A stretch of 64,000 bases of DNA. Source: Parabacteroides chongii. GTDB lineage: Bacteria > Bacteroidota > Bacteroidia > Bacteroidales > Tannerellaceae. Location: positions 838,501 to 902,500 of the forward strand of contig NZ_CP120849.1 of assembly GCF_029581355.1 (NCBI RefSeq). Direction: 5' to 3'. The notes under the pieces were generated by a model. The model saw only the letters and a list, made by a program, of their open reading frames with translations. It had not been told where the DNA came from and searched no databases. Position 1 is the first letter of the stretch, and each line of letters begins with the position of its first letter. The position numbers and the translations under genes are program-made. This document shows positions 1 through 10,700 of the stretch, piece after piece.

Positions 1-1853
1 AATGCCTGGAAAAGCTGACCTTGTTCAATGACTGCGAAGCAATCATATACGACGGTGACGATGCCTTCATCTCCAACTGCATCGAATCAGCCTGTCTTTC
101 ACACAAGGCGATTGCCTGGAGCCGGACGGATTCAGACGCACCGCTTTACATTGAAACGATCGAGAAGAAAGAGTCGGAAACAATCATCCGCTGTACACTG
201 CTCGGACTGACCCAGAAATATGTCATTCCTTTCACCGACGATGCGTCTATCGAGAATGTCATCCACTGCCTGGCAGTCATGCTTTACCTGAAGCCTACCA
301 GTGTGAACGACGCTGAGAAGTTCACCCAACTGGAGCCCGTCGCCATGCGCCTGGACGTAAAGCAAGGCATCAACAACTGCATACTGATCAACGACACATA
401 CAATTCGGATATCAACTCGCTGGATATCGCCCTCGACTTTCAGCAGAGCCGCCATGTGGACAAGAATCTGAAATGTACTTTGATCCTTTCCGACATACTG
501 CAATCAGGCACATTGCCTAAATCGCTTTACAAGAAAGTTGCCGACCTGGTTCGCCGTAAAAAGATAGACCGCATCATCGGTATCGGACGCGACCTGAAAG
601 AATACGGCGCTGCCTTCGACATGGAAAAGGAGTTCTATAACACAACGGACGAGTTCCTTAAATCGCCGACATTCAAACAGTTTAAAGACGAACTGATCCT
701 GCTTAAAGGTTCACGCCATTTCCATTTCGAACGGATCTCCGAATTACTGGAAAAGAAAGTACACGAAACAATCCTGGAAGTAAATCTCGATGCAGTGGTG
801 CATAACTTCAACTATTACCGTTCGAAGTTAAAACCCGAAACGAAAATGGTCTGCATGGTGAAAGCATTCGGATACGGTGCCGGTTCATATGAGCTTGCCA
901 AGACGCTGCAGGAACATCGCTGCGATTATCTCGCCGTTGCGGTTGCCGATGAAGGGGCGGAGCTTCGTAAAGAAGGTATCTCGATTCCTATCATCGTGAT
1001 GAATCCGGAGTTCAGCAGTTTCAACGTCTTGTTCGAGAATAACCTGGAGCCGGAGATATACAGTTTCCGTCTGCTGGATGCGATGATCAAGGAAACGGAA
1101 CGTCGGGGAATTACCTCCTATCCGATTCATATCAAGATAGATACCGGAATGCACCGTCTGGGATTCCAACCCAGTGACGTTCCTGCCATCTGCGAACGGC
1201 TGAAAGAACAAAGCGGTGTTACGGCACGCTCCATCTTCTCCCATCTGGTGGGCAGCGATTCTTCCATCTTCGACGACTTCACGAAGAAGCAACTGGATAC
1301 ATTTACCCAAGCAGCAACCGAACTGGAGAACGGACTGGAATATAAGGTGATCAAACATATCCTCAACTCTGCCGGAATCGAGCGTTTCACTGACTATCAA
1401 ATGGATATGGTCCGCCTGGGAATCGGTTTGTACGGTGTAAGTGCTTCGGGAATGAAAGGTTTACGCAACGTCAGCACGCTGCGCACGACCATCCTGCAGA
1501 TACAACAAGTGCCGGCAGGTGATTCGATCGGTTACAGCCGCCGGACGTATGTAGACCGTGATTCGCGCATTGCCATCATCCCGATCGGTTATGCCGATGG
1601 GTTGGATCGTCATTTCAGTAATCGCGGAGGTGAAGTTTCCGTTGCCGGCAAGCGTTGTCCGATCGTCGGCAATATCTGTATGGATGCCTGCATGATCGAT
1701 GTCACCGACACAAATGCACAGGAGGGCGATCCGGTGATCGTCTTCGGTGAAGAGTTGCCGGTAAGCGAACTTTCCGATAAACTAAAAACAATCCCTTACG
1801 AGATCCTAACATCGGTATCTCCGCGGGTGAAGAGAGTGTATTACAGGGAATAA
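1..1853 (+). CDS. murF-alr: Bifunctional MurF / alanine racemase, 5'-truncated
   Basis: The gene enters from the left edge; the frame is open from base 3, so the true start is outside the window. The first ~250 visible residues resemble the MurF ligase central and C-terminal domains (UDP-MurNAc-tripeptide:D-Ala-D-Ala ligase). The rest is a complete fold-type III alanine racemase: the PLP-lysine motif MVCMVKAFGYGAG has its Lys codon at 861-863, followed by a TIM-barrel segment and a C-terminal domain with GYSRRTY and GNICMDA. MurF-Alr fusions are known in Bacteroidetes and join production of D-Ala to its use in peptidoglycan precursor synthesis in the cytoplasm. Followed by fabI, which has its own promoter. 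Confidence 0.93.
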   Translation, partial: CLEKLTLFNDCEAIIYDGDDAFISNCIESACLSHKAIAWSRTDSDAPLYIETIEKKESETIIRCTLLGLTQKYVIPFTDDASIENVIHCLAVMLYLKPTSVNDAEKFTQLEPVAMRLDVKQGINNCILINDTYNSDINSLDIALDFQQSRHVDKNLKCTLILSDILQSGTLPKSLYKKVADLVRRKKIDRIIGIGRDLKEYGAAFDMEKEFYNTTDEFLKSPTFKQFKDELILLKGSRHFHFERISELLEKKVHETILEVNLDAVVHNFNYYRSKLKPETKMVCMVKAFGYGAGSYELAKTLQEHRCDYLAVAVADEGAELRKEGISIPIIVMNPEFSSFNVLFENNLEPEIYSFRLLDAMIKETERRGITSYPIHIKIDTGMHRLGFQPSDVPAICERLKEQSGVTARSIFSHLVGSDSSIFDDFTKKQLDTFTQAATELENGLEYKVIKHILNSAGIERFTDYQMDMVRLGIGLYGVSASGMKGLRNVSTLRTTILQIQQVPAGDSIGYSRRTYVDRDSRIAIIPIGYADGLDRHFSNRGGEVSVAGKRCPIVGNICMDACMIDVTDTNAQEGDPVIVFGEELPVSELSDKLKTIPYEILTSVSPRVKRVYYRE

Positions 1854-1854
1854 A

Positions 1855-1885
1855 TTGTTTATCTTGCACATTTTATGTACTTTTG
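1855..1885 (+). promoter_or_regulatory. Promoter of fabI
   Basis: TTG at 1855-1857 and TACTTTTG at 1878-1885 match the Bacteroidetes housekeeping pattern (TTTG, then TAnnTTTG) with a 20-bp gap. The predicted transcript starts near 1892, about 18 nt before the ATG at 1911. The in-frame ATG at 1875 lies inside the promoter, which argues for the later start. Confidence 0.7.
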
Positions 1886-1910
1886 TGCCGTAAATAAATT
1901 AAATAAAGGT

Positions 1911-2768
1911 ATGAGTCATAATTTATTGAAAGGTAAAAGAGGCATTATCTTCGGTGCGCTGAATGAGATGTCTATTGCCTGGAAAGTGGCAGAAAAGGCT
2001 GTAGAAGAAGGTGCAACCATTACATTGAGTAATACACCGGTTGCCGTACGTATGGGCGAAGTCGATGCCCTGGCTAAAAAGCTGAATGCTGAAGTTCTGC
2101 CGGCAGACGCTACAAACGTACAGGATTTGGAAACGGTATTCTCCAGATCAGTGGAGATACTTGGAGGTAAAATAGATTTTGTGTTGCACTCTATCGGCAT
2201 GAGCCCGAACGTGCGCAAAAAACGTACATATGATGACCTGGATTATGATATGTTGGAAAAGACACTGGATATCTCCGCTGTCTCTTTCCACAAGATGCTT
2301 CAGGTTGCCAAAAAGCAGGATGCTATCGCTGATTACGGTTCGGTTCTTGCTTTATCGTATGTGGCGGCACAGCGTACATTCTTCGGTTACAACGATATGG
2401 CGGATGCTAAGAGCCTGCTGGAATCGATCGCACGCAGCTTCGGTTATATCTACGGACGTGAAAAGGGAGTGCGTATCAACACAATCTCTCAGTCTCCGAC
2501 CATGACAACCGCCGGTAGCGGTGTAAAAGGTATGGATCACTTAATGGACTTCTCCAACAAGATGAGTCCGCTAGGAAATGCAACCGCAGAAGAATGTGCA
2601 GACTATTGCATCGTGATGTTCTCCGACCTTACCCGTAAGGTTACTATGCAGAACCTTTACCACGATGGTGGCTTCTCAAGCATGGGCATGAGCCTTCGCG
2701 CCATGAACCAGTACAGCAAAGGATTAGAAGAATTTACCGACGAGAACGGCAACATAATTTACGGCTAA
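1911..2768 (+). CDS. fabI: Enoyl-[acyl-carrier-protein] reductase (NADH)
   Basis: 285 aa, FabI type of the short-chain dehydrogenase superfamily, reducing enoyl-ACP in the last step of fatty-acid elongation. The N-terminus KGKRGIIFGALNEMSIAWK is the FabI variant of the nucleotide-binding loop. The catalytic Tyr-x6-Lys pair is Tyr160/Lys167 in GYNDMADAK, close to the E. coli spacing. Length is close to other Bacteroidetes FabI. ATG 1911 is preferred because an upstream in-frame ATG (1875) falls within the promoter. Cytosolic. Confidence 0.95.
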   Translation: MSHNLLKGKRGIIFGALNEMSIAWKVAEKAVEEGATITLSNTPVAVRMGEVDALAKKLNAEVLPADATNVQDLETVFSRSVEILGGKIDFVLHSIGMSPNVRKKRTYDDLDYDMLEKTLDISAVSFHKMLQVAKKQDAIADYGSVLALSYVAAQRTFFGYNDMADAKSLLESIARSFGYIYGREKGVRINTISQSPTMTTAGSGVKGMDHLMDFSNKMSPLGNATAEECADYCIVMFSDLTRKVTMQNLYHDGGFSSMGMSLRAMNQYSKGLEEFTDENGNIIYG

Positions 2769-2779
2769 GCCGTAAATTA

Positions 2780-2866
2780 AATTGAAAGTTGAAAATTGAG
2801 AATTGAAAATTATCCGATAGGATAGTTTCAACCTAATTTTCAACTTTCAATCTTCAATTTTCAATT
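2780..2866. repeat. Heptamer-arm hairpin repeat A
   Basis: Imperfect inverted repeat: left arm 2780-2812 made of 7-bp units (AATTGAA, AGTTGAA, AATTGAG, AATTGAA), loop 2813-2833, right arm 2834-2866 of the complementary units. It fills the gap between fabI and the next gene and ends two bases before that gene's ATG, so no ordinary promoter or ribosome binding site separates them. The same architecture recurs at 13348, 43827 and 54693. Confidence 0.85.
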
Positions 2867-2868
2867 TT

Positions 2869-3474
2869 ATGCTAATAAAGATCTACCCTGAAAACCCCAA
2901 CCCCAGGGAAATAGACAAAGTGATCGATGTCCTCCGTGACGGAGGTCTGGTCATTTATCCAACCGATACAGTATACGCGATCGGCTGTGACGCGCTAAAT
3001 GTCCGTGCCGTAGAAAAGATATGCCAAATGAAAGGAATCAATCCTCAAAAGAGTAATCTTTCTATCATCTGTTATGATCTTTCGAATCTGAGTGAATATG
3101 CCAAGGTAAGTAATTCAGCTTTCAAGCTGATGAAAAAACATTTGCCCGGTCCTTTCACTTTCATTCTTCCGACAAGCAGCGAGTTACCGAAAATTTATAA
3201 GAACAGGAAAGAAGTCGGTATCCGCGTACCGGACAACAACATCATCCGTACGTTGGTCAAAGAGCTGGGAAACCCGATCCTGACCATGTCCGTACACGAC
3301 GATGACGATATGATCGAGTATTCGACCGATCCCGAACTGATTCACGAGAAGTATGAAGATACGGTGGACATTGTCATCGACGGCGGCTATGGTGGTTTTG
3401 AGGCTTCAACGGTAGTGGATTGTACGACTGACGATTTCGAAATTATACGACAAGGGAAAGGTATATTAGAATAG
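2869..3474 (+). CDS. Sua5/YciO/YrdC-family protein
   Basis: 201 aa, one YrdC-like domain. Proteins of this superfamily bind ATP and threonine; the TsaC/Sua5 branch makes threonylcarbamoyl-AMP for the t6A modification of tRNA. The sequence shows GLVIYPTDTVYAIGCDA near the N-terminus and KSNLSIICYDLSNLSEY, which looks more like the YciO branch than TsaC, so a role in t6A is plausible but not certain. It starts directly after hairpin repeat A and probably shares the fabI transcript. Cytosolic; no signal peptide. Convergent with the DUF4838 gene to the right. Confidence 0.85.
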   Translation: MLIKIYPENPNPREIDKVIDVLRDGGLVIYPTDTVYAIGCDALNVRAVEKICQMKGINPQKSNLSIICYDLSNLSEYAKVSNSAFKLMKKHLPGPFTFILPTSSELPKIYKNRKEVGIRVPDNNIIRTLVKELGNPILTMSVHDDDDMIEYSTDPELIHEKYEDTVDIVIDGGYGGFEASTVVDCTTDDFEIIRQGKGILE

Positions 3475-3515
3475 TTTTCTGCATTCCAGTAATATCGAAC
3501 GAAAGAATAACAATT

Positions 3516-3584
3516 ATCAAACGATAGGAACACATATATGCTTTATTCGTTTGATATATATCAAACGCAAAAGAGTATCAAACA
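3516..3584. repeat. Cluster of ATCAAAC sites with a perfect 20-bp palindrome
   Basis: CGTTTGATATATATCAAACG at 3548-3567 is a perfect palindrome. Extra ATCAAACG/ATCAAACA copies lie at 3516-3523 and 3577-3584, giving four half-sites in 69 bp. The cluster sits in the 193-bp gap between two convergent genes, where an operator is not expected. No promoter was recognised beside it. Confidence 0.6.
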
Positions 3585-3620
3585 AGCCCACAAAATAAAA
3601 CATATCTTATATACAAAAGC

Positions 3621-3649
3621 AAGGGAGGTAATTGACTGATACCTCCCTT
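3621..3649 (+). terminator. Terminator between convergent genes
   Basis: AAGGGAGGTA (3621-3630) pairs with TACCTCCCTT (3640-3649), followed by ATTTTTAT on the plus strand. It ends the fabI/YrdC-family transcript and may also serve the DUF4838 gene arriving from the right. Confidence 0.8.
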
Positions 3650-3667
3650 ATTTTTATGTTCATGTAT

Positions 3668-5872
3668 TTACAAAACTCTGATCTCATCCATAAAGAACCA
3701 TCCCGGATGGCCTACTCCACAATGCCAGGACGGACAGGTATTCACCCCTTCAATCTCAACCTTGATATAACGAGCTTTTACCGGCTGAGACGATTCATTA
3801 CGAGCCTGGAAGAATTTCACCTCGATCGACTGGTCCTCTGCTATATCTGTTTTTCCGAAGAACTGATAATCCTGATTATTCAAAGAAGTGGAATAAGAGA
3901 CTTTCTTAGGCAAAAATACCCACTGCCCCAACTGGTGCAAAAAGTCACTTTCTATCACACTCACATCTTCTTCCTTGCCCAAGTCGAGTATGAATGCAGC
4001 ATTCTTTCCTTCCCAGCCAACCCAGCTTTCAACAAATGCTGTTCCTCCATACAATTCGTCAATCAGCATCTCCGCTCCTTTTTCGGCATATTTACCGGAT
4101 GGTGCCTCTATCCATGTTATCTTTGCATTCTTTGCGAAATTCTTTTCAGACTTAGGCAGAAAACGTTTTTCATACAAATCGCAGTACTCCAATGGGGAAT
4201 TATGACGCTCATTCAATGTCGGCAACTGATAATAAGCGGCCCGCTCCCTGAATAAAGCCAGCTTTGCCTTAATCTCATCTACATCGTGGCCACGTTCAGC
4301 TCTGGCTACTTCCAATTCCGAATATTGTAAGGTCAAGCGCTCGATTCTTACACGATCGAGTAACTGTTTATTATCTGCCACTGCCTTTTCTGCCTTATCA
4401 AACAATTCATTATACCGTTTAAGACAGTTAGCATTCAGCATTCCGTTTTTATGTGAAACCGGAGAGTCGAAAATCCATAAATCCACTTTACTTCCGAGCA
4501 ATGCTCCTTCCAGCAGCTTTTCATAATCATACAAATAAGGAGCCGCCGCACCGTAATATCCTTTCATAAACGACTTCATCAAAGAATCCGTGTCCAGTGA
4601 AGGATTCCACATCAGTTTACTGACGATGTAAGATCTCATCTCTGTAAATGTTCCGCATTTAGAACCTGCTATCTGAGAGAAATGCATCGTTACATGATGA
4701 TCTTTAAACAGCTGAATATTCTTTTTCAAGATCGGGAAATTAGGGAACGGAGCCAGATAACAATCGAAATTGATGCCGTAATCCCATACAAATATATTAT
4801 TACTGATTTTTGACCATCCTTCCATCGCTTTCATAAAGTCACGTCCCGATTCATTATCCGTCAGCGGAACTTCACGCCTGCAATCGATATCACACAGCAT
4901 GATGTTTACATTAGGCAAAGGTTTTATCTGTTTAGGCGGATGCATGGAAAACAAATAGGCCAATGTTGAAAACTCCTTGTCCGGGAAACGGGCTGCCAGC
5001 TTATTCAGGAAGTGAATCAGACTACCACTGGGGGAACCTCCTTCCAACTCATCCAGGGCTTTACAATCAGGACAGGCACAGTTCGTAAAATTACCATCAT
5101 TCTGACTGATAGAAATCATATTCTTACCCGGATTAGCCTTAAAAATAGAATCGACCCGTTGGGATACGATTTCGAATACTTCCGGATTCGTCAAACACCA
5201 TTGGCTTGCAGCCCCTGGCCGACGTTCACCATTAATAAAAGAATAATACTCCGGATGCTTTTCCCCAAATTCTGACGAAGGCAGAATTTTATCGAAAGTA
5301 TGCACCCACAAATTACCGGCAAAGACTTCACTTGGTTCCTCCAGACGGAACCACATCTTATAGACCGGATCTTCTCTGACCGCATAACTTTGAGTCTGAC
5401 GATAACGGAAAGCGGGATTTTCTGCCCGGTCGAGTTCCGGTATCTCTATTGTTTTACGCTGATCGAGCGTATATGTATGAGCTGTATAATAAGAGACTCC
5501 CAAATAATCTTCCAACAAGGTAACAACCCCGTAAATAGCCCCTTTATCACCTCCGCTACTGATTCTTAAAATACCATCGGAAGTAGACAGACGAAATCCG
5601 TCTTCAAGCAGTCCGGTTGTATTTCCCTGACCGATTACTATATCTCCTTTTTTAGCTTTTTTACCTTCGATGACAGGAAGAGACGATCCGCTGATCCGCT
5701 GGACAAAGTCCTGCAGTAATGTCGCAGCTTGTTGATTCACCTGATTGGTTTCCGGAACAACGATTCGGGAAACAGGTTTTCCGTCTTTTACCAAAGTCAT
5801 TTGGGAATAAGCGCCATCCACACAAAGCCATGCAGCCAAAGCGATCCCCCACAGTTTACATTTGTATTTCAT
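3668..5872 (-). CDS. Secreted DUF4838 protein with C-terminal discoidin-like domain
   Basis: 734 aa with a cleavable signal peptide (first ~23 residues, ending in GAYSQ). An N-terminal domain like that preceding the barrel of family 20/67 glycosidases (~30-150) is followed by a DUF4838 core (~160-420, with the cysteine-rich NCACPDC segment) and a C-terminal F5/8-type C-like region (~610-734) likely to bind carbohydrate. DUF4838 proteins sit in glycan loci of Bacteroidetes and are presumed glycosidase-like; the substrate is unknown. It lies downstream of a SusC/SusD pair but after a terminator (5962-5996) and a possible promoter of its own, so it may be transcribed partly alone. Expected in the periplasm or at the surface. 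Confidence 0.78.
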   Translation of the reverse strand: MKYKCKLWGIALAAWLCVDGAYSQMTLVKDGKPVSRIVVPETNQVNQQAATLLQDFVQRISGSSLPVIEGKKAKKGDIVIGQGNTTGLLEDGFRLSTSDGILRISSGGDKGAIYGVVTLLEDYLGVSYYTAHTYTLDQRKTIEIPELDRAENPAFRYRQTQSYAVREDPVYKMWFRLEEPSEVFAGNLWVHTFDKILPSSEFGEKHPEYYSFINGERRPGAASQWCLTNPEVFEIVSQRVDSIFKANPGKNMISISQNDGNFTNCACPDCKALDELEGGSPSGSLIHFLNKLAARFPDKEFSTLAYLFSMHPPKQIKPLPNVNIMLCDIDCRREVPLTDNESGRDFMKAMEGWSKISNNIFVWDYGINFDCYLAPFPNFPILKKNIQLFKDHHVTMHFSQIAGSKCGTFTEMRSYIVSKLMWNPSLDTDSLMKSFMKGYYGAAAPYLYDYEKLLEGALLGSKVDLWIFDSPVSHKNGMLNANCLKRYNELFDKAEKAVADNKQLLDRVRIERLTLQYSELEVARAERGHDVDEIKAKLALFRERAAYYQLPTLNERHNSPLEYCDLYEKRFLPKSEKNFAKNAKITWIEAPSGKYAEKGAEMLIDELYGGTAFVESWVGWEGKNAAFILDLGKEEDVSVIESDFLHQLGQWVFLPKKVSYSTSLNNQDYQFFGKTDIAEDQSIEVKFFQARNESSQPVKARYIKVEIEGVNTCPSWHCGVGHPGWFFMDEIRVL

Positions 5873-5914
5873 AAAATAATATCAATGAGTTTATTAATTA
5901 CGATACTTTATCCA

Positions 5915-5922
5915 AACTTATC
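5915..5922 (-). promoter_or_regulatory. Possible -7 element of the DUF4838 gene
   Basis: The minus strand reads TAAGTTTG here, matching TAnnTTTG, about 43 nt upstream of the start codon at 5872. No clear -33 element lies at the usual distance, so this is a weak call. Confidence 0.35.
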
Positions 5923-5961
5923 TATCCGACAACTTATCTATTCCACCGGATAAATATAATA

Positions 5962-5996
5962 AAACCCCGAAAGCTGTGAACCAACATTCGGGGTTT
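5962..5996 (-). terminator. Terminator after susD-like gene
   Basis: AAACCCCGAA (5962-5971) pairs with TTCGGGGTTT (5987-5996). On the minus strand the stem is followed by a T-rich run. It lies just past the stop of the SusD-like gene at 6019. Confidence 0.82.
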
Positions 5997-6018
5997 AATA
6001 TCAGGAATCTAACATTTA

Positions 6019-7698
6019 TTAGAAGTTACGTCCGGTATCCCACCACAAACGAGTTGCCTCATTGTCCGGTCCGCTCAACAGGCTGACAGCTTTTTCAACT
6101 TCTGCCGTATTTGCATTTTTATCATTACGCGGGAAACGCAAACGTTTCACAAACTCGCCATTTTCGATACCACCATTTACCGTGCTGCTATAGTTATTAG
6201 CCACCGGGAACAACTTCGGATAACCCGTACGACGGAATTCACTCCATGCTTCCTGACCTTCCGGAAACATAGCAATCCATTTCTGATTGATGATCTTATG
6301 CAACTTTTCTTCATTGGAAGCTGATGGATCCCATTTTACCGTACATTTGTCAATACCTGCAATATTATTTGCCGGATTATGAGGATCTTCAAAGTTCACA
6401 GCTACACCTGTTCCATTTTCAATGTATTTATTGTATGCATCAGCAGAAATTCCATGTTCGTCAAATGAAACTTTAATACCCTGTTCATACAGTTCCTGGG
6501 CACTACCTCCCATATTCCAACCTCTCAGAGCACCTTCTGCACGTAAGAAATAAGCTTCGGCCACCTTCATCCACGGAAGAGCATTGGTTATTTGTCCCGG
6601 ATTAGTCAAATCGGTATTTTTGCTCGATTTGATCATATTGATCGTTGAATACATCTGATAATTAGCCTTATCATCAATCCAGGTTCCCTGACGGATACCT
6701 ACATATTCACCGATCTTATTGGTTAGCTTCCCGCTCGCATCTTTGATGTCTTCATCATTGAACCAACCGACAGGAGTAACGTAAACCGCCAAACGAGGGT
6801 CATCGTATCCTTTCAGGATGGAGAGCAAAGAAGCACCTACGCGAATATCATTATATCCGTAGTTAATCTCATTCAACGGATTCTGTACACTGGCACTTTT
6901 TACTTCTACATTATTGTTGCCGGCTACCAGCACACCATATTTATGGCTGACAGCAGCTTCTGCCGTAGTTTTAGCCAACTCCGGAGCAACCATAGAAATA
7001 CGCATAGCCAAACGCAAACGTAAGGTATTGGCAAAACGTATCCACTGTTTATGATCAGCTCCGCAAACAATATCGAAATCAGAAATACGAGACGCATCTG
7101 CACTGCCAGCATCTACGAATTCAGTCAAAGCATCCACACTTTCATTCAATTCCTGAATAAAAGTCTTATACAATGTCTCTACATCATCATAAGGGACAGA
7201 AGCTCCCCCCTGCATGGCTTGCGTATAAGGTACAGGACCATAAGTATCGACAACACGATGCATGGCCTCTACACGAATAATTTTAGCGATAGAGACATAA
7301 TCCGGTTCTTCTGTAGATTTCAGAATATCACTGATCGGTTTCATTACATATGATTCACCTGCAATAAAAGCCGTTTCATTCCAGCCTTCATTCATGGCAT
7401 ATGTAGAGTTACAATAGTTACCGCCAAAAGCCGTAGGCACAGCCATGTAACCAGAATACAAATCCGCATTCAAATTCTGCATCAACTGATATTCATAATG
7501 TCTGTTCTGATAATTCAGATAAACGGAAGTTATCGGCTGATTAAAACGGGCAGCAACACCGATTTGATCCGGCCTTAAACCGTTCGGATTCGTATTGATT
7601 TTCTCAAAATCCCCTGTACAAGACACATTTCCCATCAACACGGCAACGGCACACAGAGGTAACATTTTCTTTATTTTCTGGAATATATTTCTTTTCAT
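6019..7698 (-). CDS. SusD/RagB-family outer-membrane lipoprotein (SusD-like_2 type)
   Basis: 559 aa. The signal peptide ends in a lipobox with Cys27 (GNVSC), so the protein is probably surface-exposed and lipid-anchored. The mature N-terminus DFEKINTNPNGL is characteristic of the SusD-like_2 subfamily, and the helical tetratricopeptide-type body with a long C-terminal half fits SusD proteins, which bind glycans or peptides and form a lid on a SusC channel. It starts 13 bp after the SusC stop, so the two are co-transcribed. No sigma, anti-sigma or hybrid sensor gene adjoins this pair, and the substrate cannot be told from sequence. Confidence 0.92.
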   Translation of the reverse strand: MKRNIFQKIKKMLPLCAVAVLMGNVSCTGDFEKINTNPNGLRPDQIGVAARFNQPITSVYLNYQNRHYEYQLMQNLNADLYSGYMAVPTAFGGNYCNSTYAMNEGWNETAFIAGESYVMKPISDILKSTEEPDYVSIAKIIRVEAMHRVVDTYGPVPYTQAMQGGASVPYDDVETLYKTFIQELNESVDALTEFVDAGSADASRISDFDIVCGADHKQWIRFANTLRLRLAMRISMVAPELAKTTAEAAVSHKYGVLVAGNNNVEVKSASVQNPLNEINYGYNDIRVGASLLSILKGYDDPRLAVYVTPVGWFNDEDIKDASGKLTNKIGEYVGIRQGTWIDDKANYQMYSTINMIKSSKNTDLTNPGQITNALPWMKVAEAYFLRAEGALRGWNMGGSAQELYEQGIKVSFDEHGISADAYNKYIENGTGVAVNFEDPHNPANNIAGIDKCTVKWDPSASNEEKLHKIINQKWIAMFPEGQEAWSEFRRTGYPKLFPVANNYSSTVNGGIENGEFVKRLRFPRNDKNANTAEVEKAVSLLSGPDNEATRLWWDTGRNF

Positions 7699-7710
7699 AA
7701 TAACTAGCTA

Positions 7711-10700
7711 TTAAAATGTTACTTTTACATTGATACCATAACTACGAGAAGTCGGAAGACCGAAAGTATCGAATCCACCCCAGGCATTATCTGTAGAAAC
7801 AGAAGAATCCGGATCGTGCGGAGAATTTTTCTTGAAGAAGAACAAATTACGTCCGACCAATGACAAATTCAAGTTCTTTGATACACCTAATAAATTACGG
7901 AATGTATACCCCAAAGAAACTTCACGCAAACGGAAATTTGTTGCAGAGTAAGTATATTCGCTGTTACACTTATCCTTTCCGGCTACAGCTGAATAATAAG
8001 TCTGAGCATCGATCTTCTGTCCGTTACCCACGTCTACACCACCGTTATCACGAGCATCGGCAGTAGTTTCTGTTACACCATAGCTGTCCAGATAACTCTG
8101 TGTCATACCGATCGTATTGCCACCGATCTTTCCGTCGATCAGGAAATAAAAAGAAAAATCTTTATAAGTAATCGTGTTACCCCAACCTAACTGCCAGTCA
8201 GGATTTACATTTCCAAGATATTCCTGTGTATCGCTCTTAACAGGTACACCGCTTTCGTTCAATTTTACAGAACCGTCTTCGTTACGCAATAACTTATAAC
8301 CGTAAATATCACCGAAAGAACCTCCTTCTTTCAACATAAAACGGAAACCGGAACCACTACCGATCTGTACACCGTCAGCAAGACGAGAGTCTAATTCTTT
8401 GATTTTATTATGGTTGTACGACATATTCAGCTCAGTCTTCCAGCTCCAGTCTTTTGCAAAATCCCAACGATAACTTGCAGAAGCTTCAAAACCCTGGTTT
8501 TCAATATTACCGGCATTGATATAATAACTTGAATATCCGGAAGCCAACGGAGCAGCTATTGAGAAATACTGATTTTTGTTGTTGGTCTTATAATAAGTAA
8601 CATCAAAATTGAAGCGATTATCAAACATAGCCAAATCAACACCAAATTCCATAGAATGCATCTTTTCCGGTTTCATTTCCGTAAACGGTTCGCTGGTATT
8701 CGGTTCCAATGCACCTAAGTTGATACCATCCAACGGATAGGTAATGTATGCAGGTACATCATTACCTACTACTGAATAAGAAGCACGGAATTTTAACAAA
8801 TTAATCTTCTCACCCATCGGGATCATTTCATTTAACAAGGCTGTTACACCCACAGACGGATAAAAATAAGAGAAGTTGTTCGTATAAGCCAACGTAGAAG
8901 ACCAGTCGTTACGGCCGGTAACATCCAAATAAATCATTCCGTTAAAACCGAACTGGACTGTACCGAAAACAGAGTTCAGACGTTTACGAGGATTGCTTGT
9001 ACGCTGATTACCATTACCGGCAATATTTTCAGGTACAAAATAGTTCGCTTCGAGCAAACCTAACTTATCACTATCCAAAATAGAATTCTGAACCTTCGAA
9101 TCCATAAAGCTTGTACCCAAAGAAGCATTCAATTCCCACTTTTCGTCCCAGGTTTTATTGAAATTGACCATAAAGTCCCCATAGAACTGTTTGGCATCAA
9201 AGCGTTCCTGACGATAACGGCCTTTACCACCCGGAGCCCATGTAGTCGTTGTGGTAGCATACCATTTGCGTTCGAATCTGTCGAATGTATTATCTACGCT
9301 CAAACGCCCCTGTACATTCAGGTAATCAGTAATTTTCAGCTTTGCAGTAGCAGAAGCCATAATACGATCACGTTTTTCTTTAGAAGTGATACGGTTCAAC
9401 ACCCAGTATGGATTGGCAGTGAAGTCGTCCAACGGAGTATACCAGTTCTGGGCATTCCAGTTCTTTGTTCCATCGAATACTTCGAAATTATTCTTATAAT
9501 AGTCCCAGTCACCATTAGCAGGGAATGTATAAGCACCTGTCAATGCATTATTATAAGTACCTCCGTGAGGACGGTTTGAAGCTTTCTGAGTTATATAAGA
9601 CAAAGTAGCATCGATTGTCAATCTGTCCTGGAACAACTTGAATGATTCACGGGCAGTCATGTTATGACGATAGAATGTATTTTCCGGCATCATACCGATA
9701 GCAGACGTGTTCGCATATGAAAGGAAACTCTGAGCCTTTTCCGTACCGCCGTTAATCGTAACAGAGTTGATATAGGTCGAACCGACACGGAAGAAATCAT
9801 TCAACCGATCTTTAGCTTTTGAATCGTTATCCGCAATTTTTTCACCCCAGCTCATGGCACTTAGTTGATCGCCTGTTTTCACAGCTCCGTAACGTCCCTG
9901 TAACTTCGGTGCTGTTAACGGAGTTTCCAATGTGATATTAGAAGAGAAATCGACTCTGGCTGCACCTTCACGACCTTTCTTTGTCGTAATCATAATAACG
10001 CCATTAGCCGCCATACTACCATACAATGCTGCTGCTGACGCTCCTTTCAAAACGTTCATACTTGCAATATCATCCGGGTTCAAGTTAGATAAGGCATCAC
10101 CTCCGTCACGACCTTCATATTCCCCGGCCTGCTGCGTTGTCTTCGGATTGTTCATCGGCATACCGTCGATCACGATCAACGGCTGGTTATTACCATACAC
10201 TGATTTATTACCACGTAAGATAATCTTAGAAGAACCACCCGCCCCCGTAGAGTTCGGAGTAATAACCAAACCTGCAGTTTTACCCTGCAAAGCATTGATC
10301 ATATTCGCATCTTTCGCACGAGTTAATTCCTGATTACTTACCTGCTGGGTTGCATATGTCAACGATTTAGCTTTACGCTGAATACCCATAGCAGTAACAA
10401 CAACTTCTTCAATCTTCTCCGAATCGGAAATCATATCTACATTAATAACAGTACGGTCGCCGACAACTTCTTCAACCGACATCATTCCTATGTAAGAAAA
10501 CTCAATAGTTGCATTGTCACCAACCGTCAACGTATACTTTCCATCCAAATCGGTAACCGTTCCGTTTGTCGTTCCTTTTTCAACGACATTACATCCAATC
10601 AACGGCATATTTACCTCTTTTTCCATAACGACACCGCTTACTGTCTTTTGTGCCCAAAGCACATTTGTACATATTCCTATGCAGAATAGTACTAACATAA

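Noticed and set aside
885..1400. 171-codon minus-strand frame inside alr
   Set aside because: It is antisense to a well-conserved enzyme and resembles no known protein.
1875..1910. Upstream ATG of fabI
   Set aside because: It lies inside the TAnnTTTG promoter; ATG 1911 begins the conserved FabI N-terminus.
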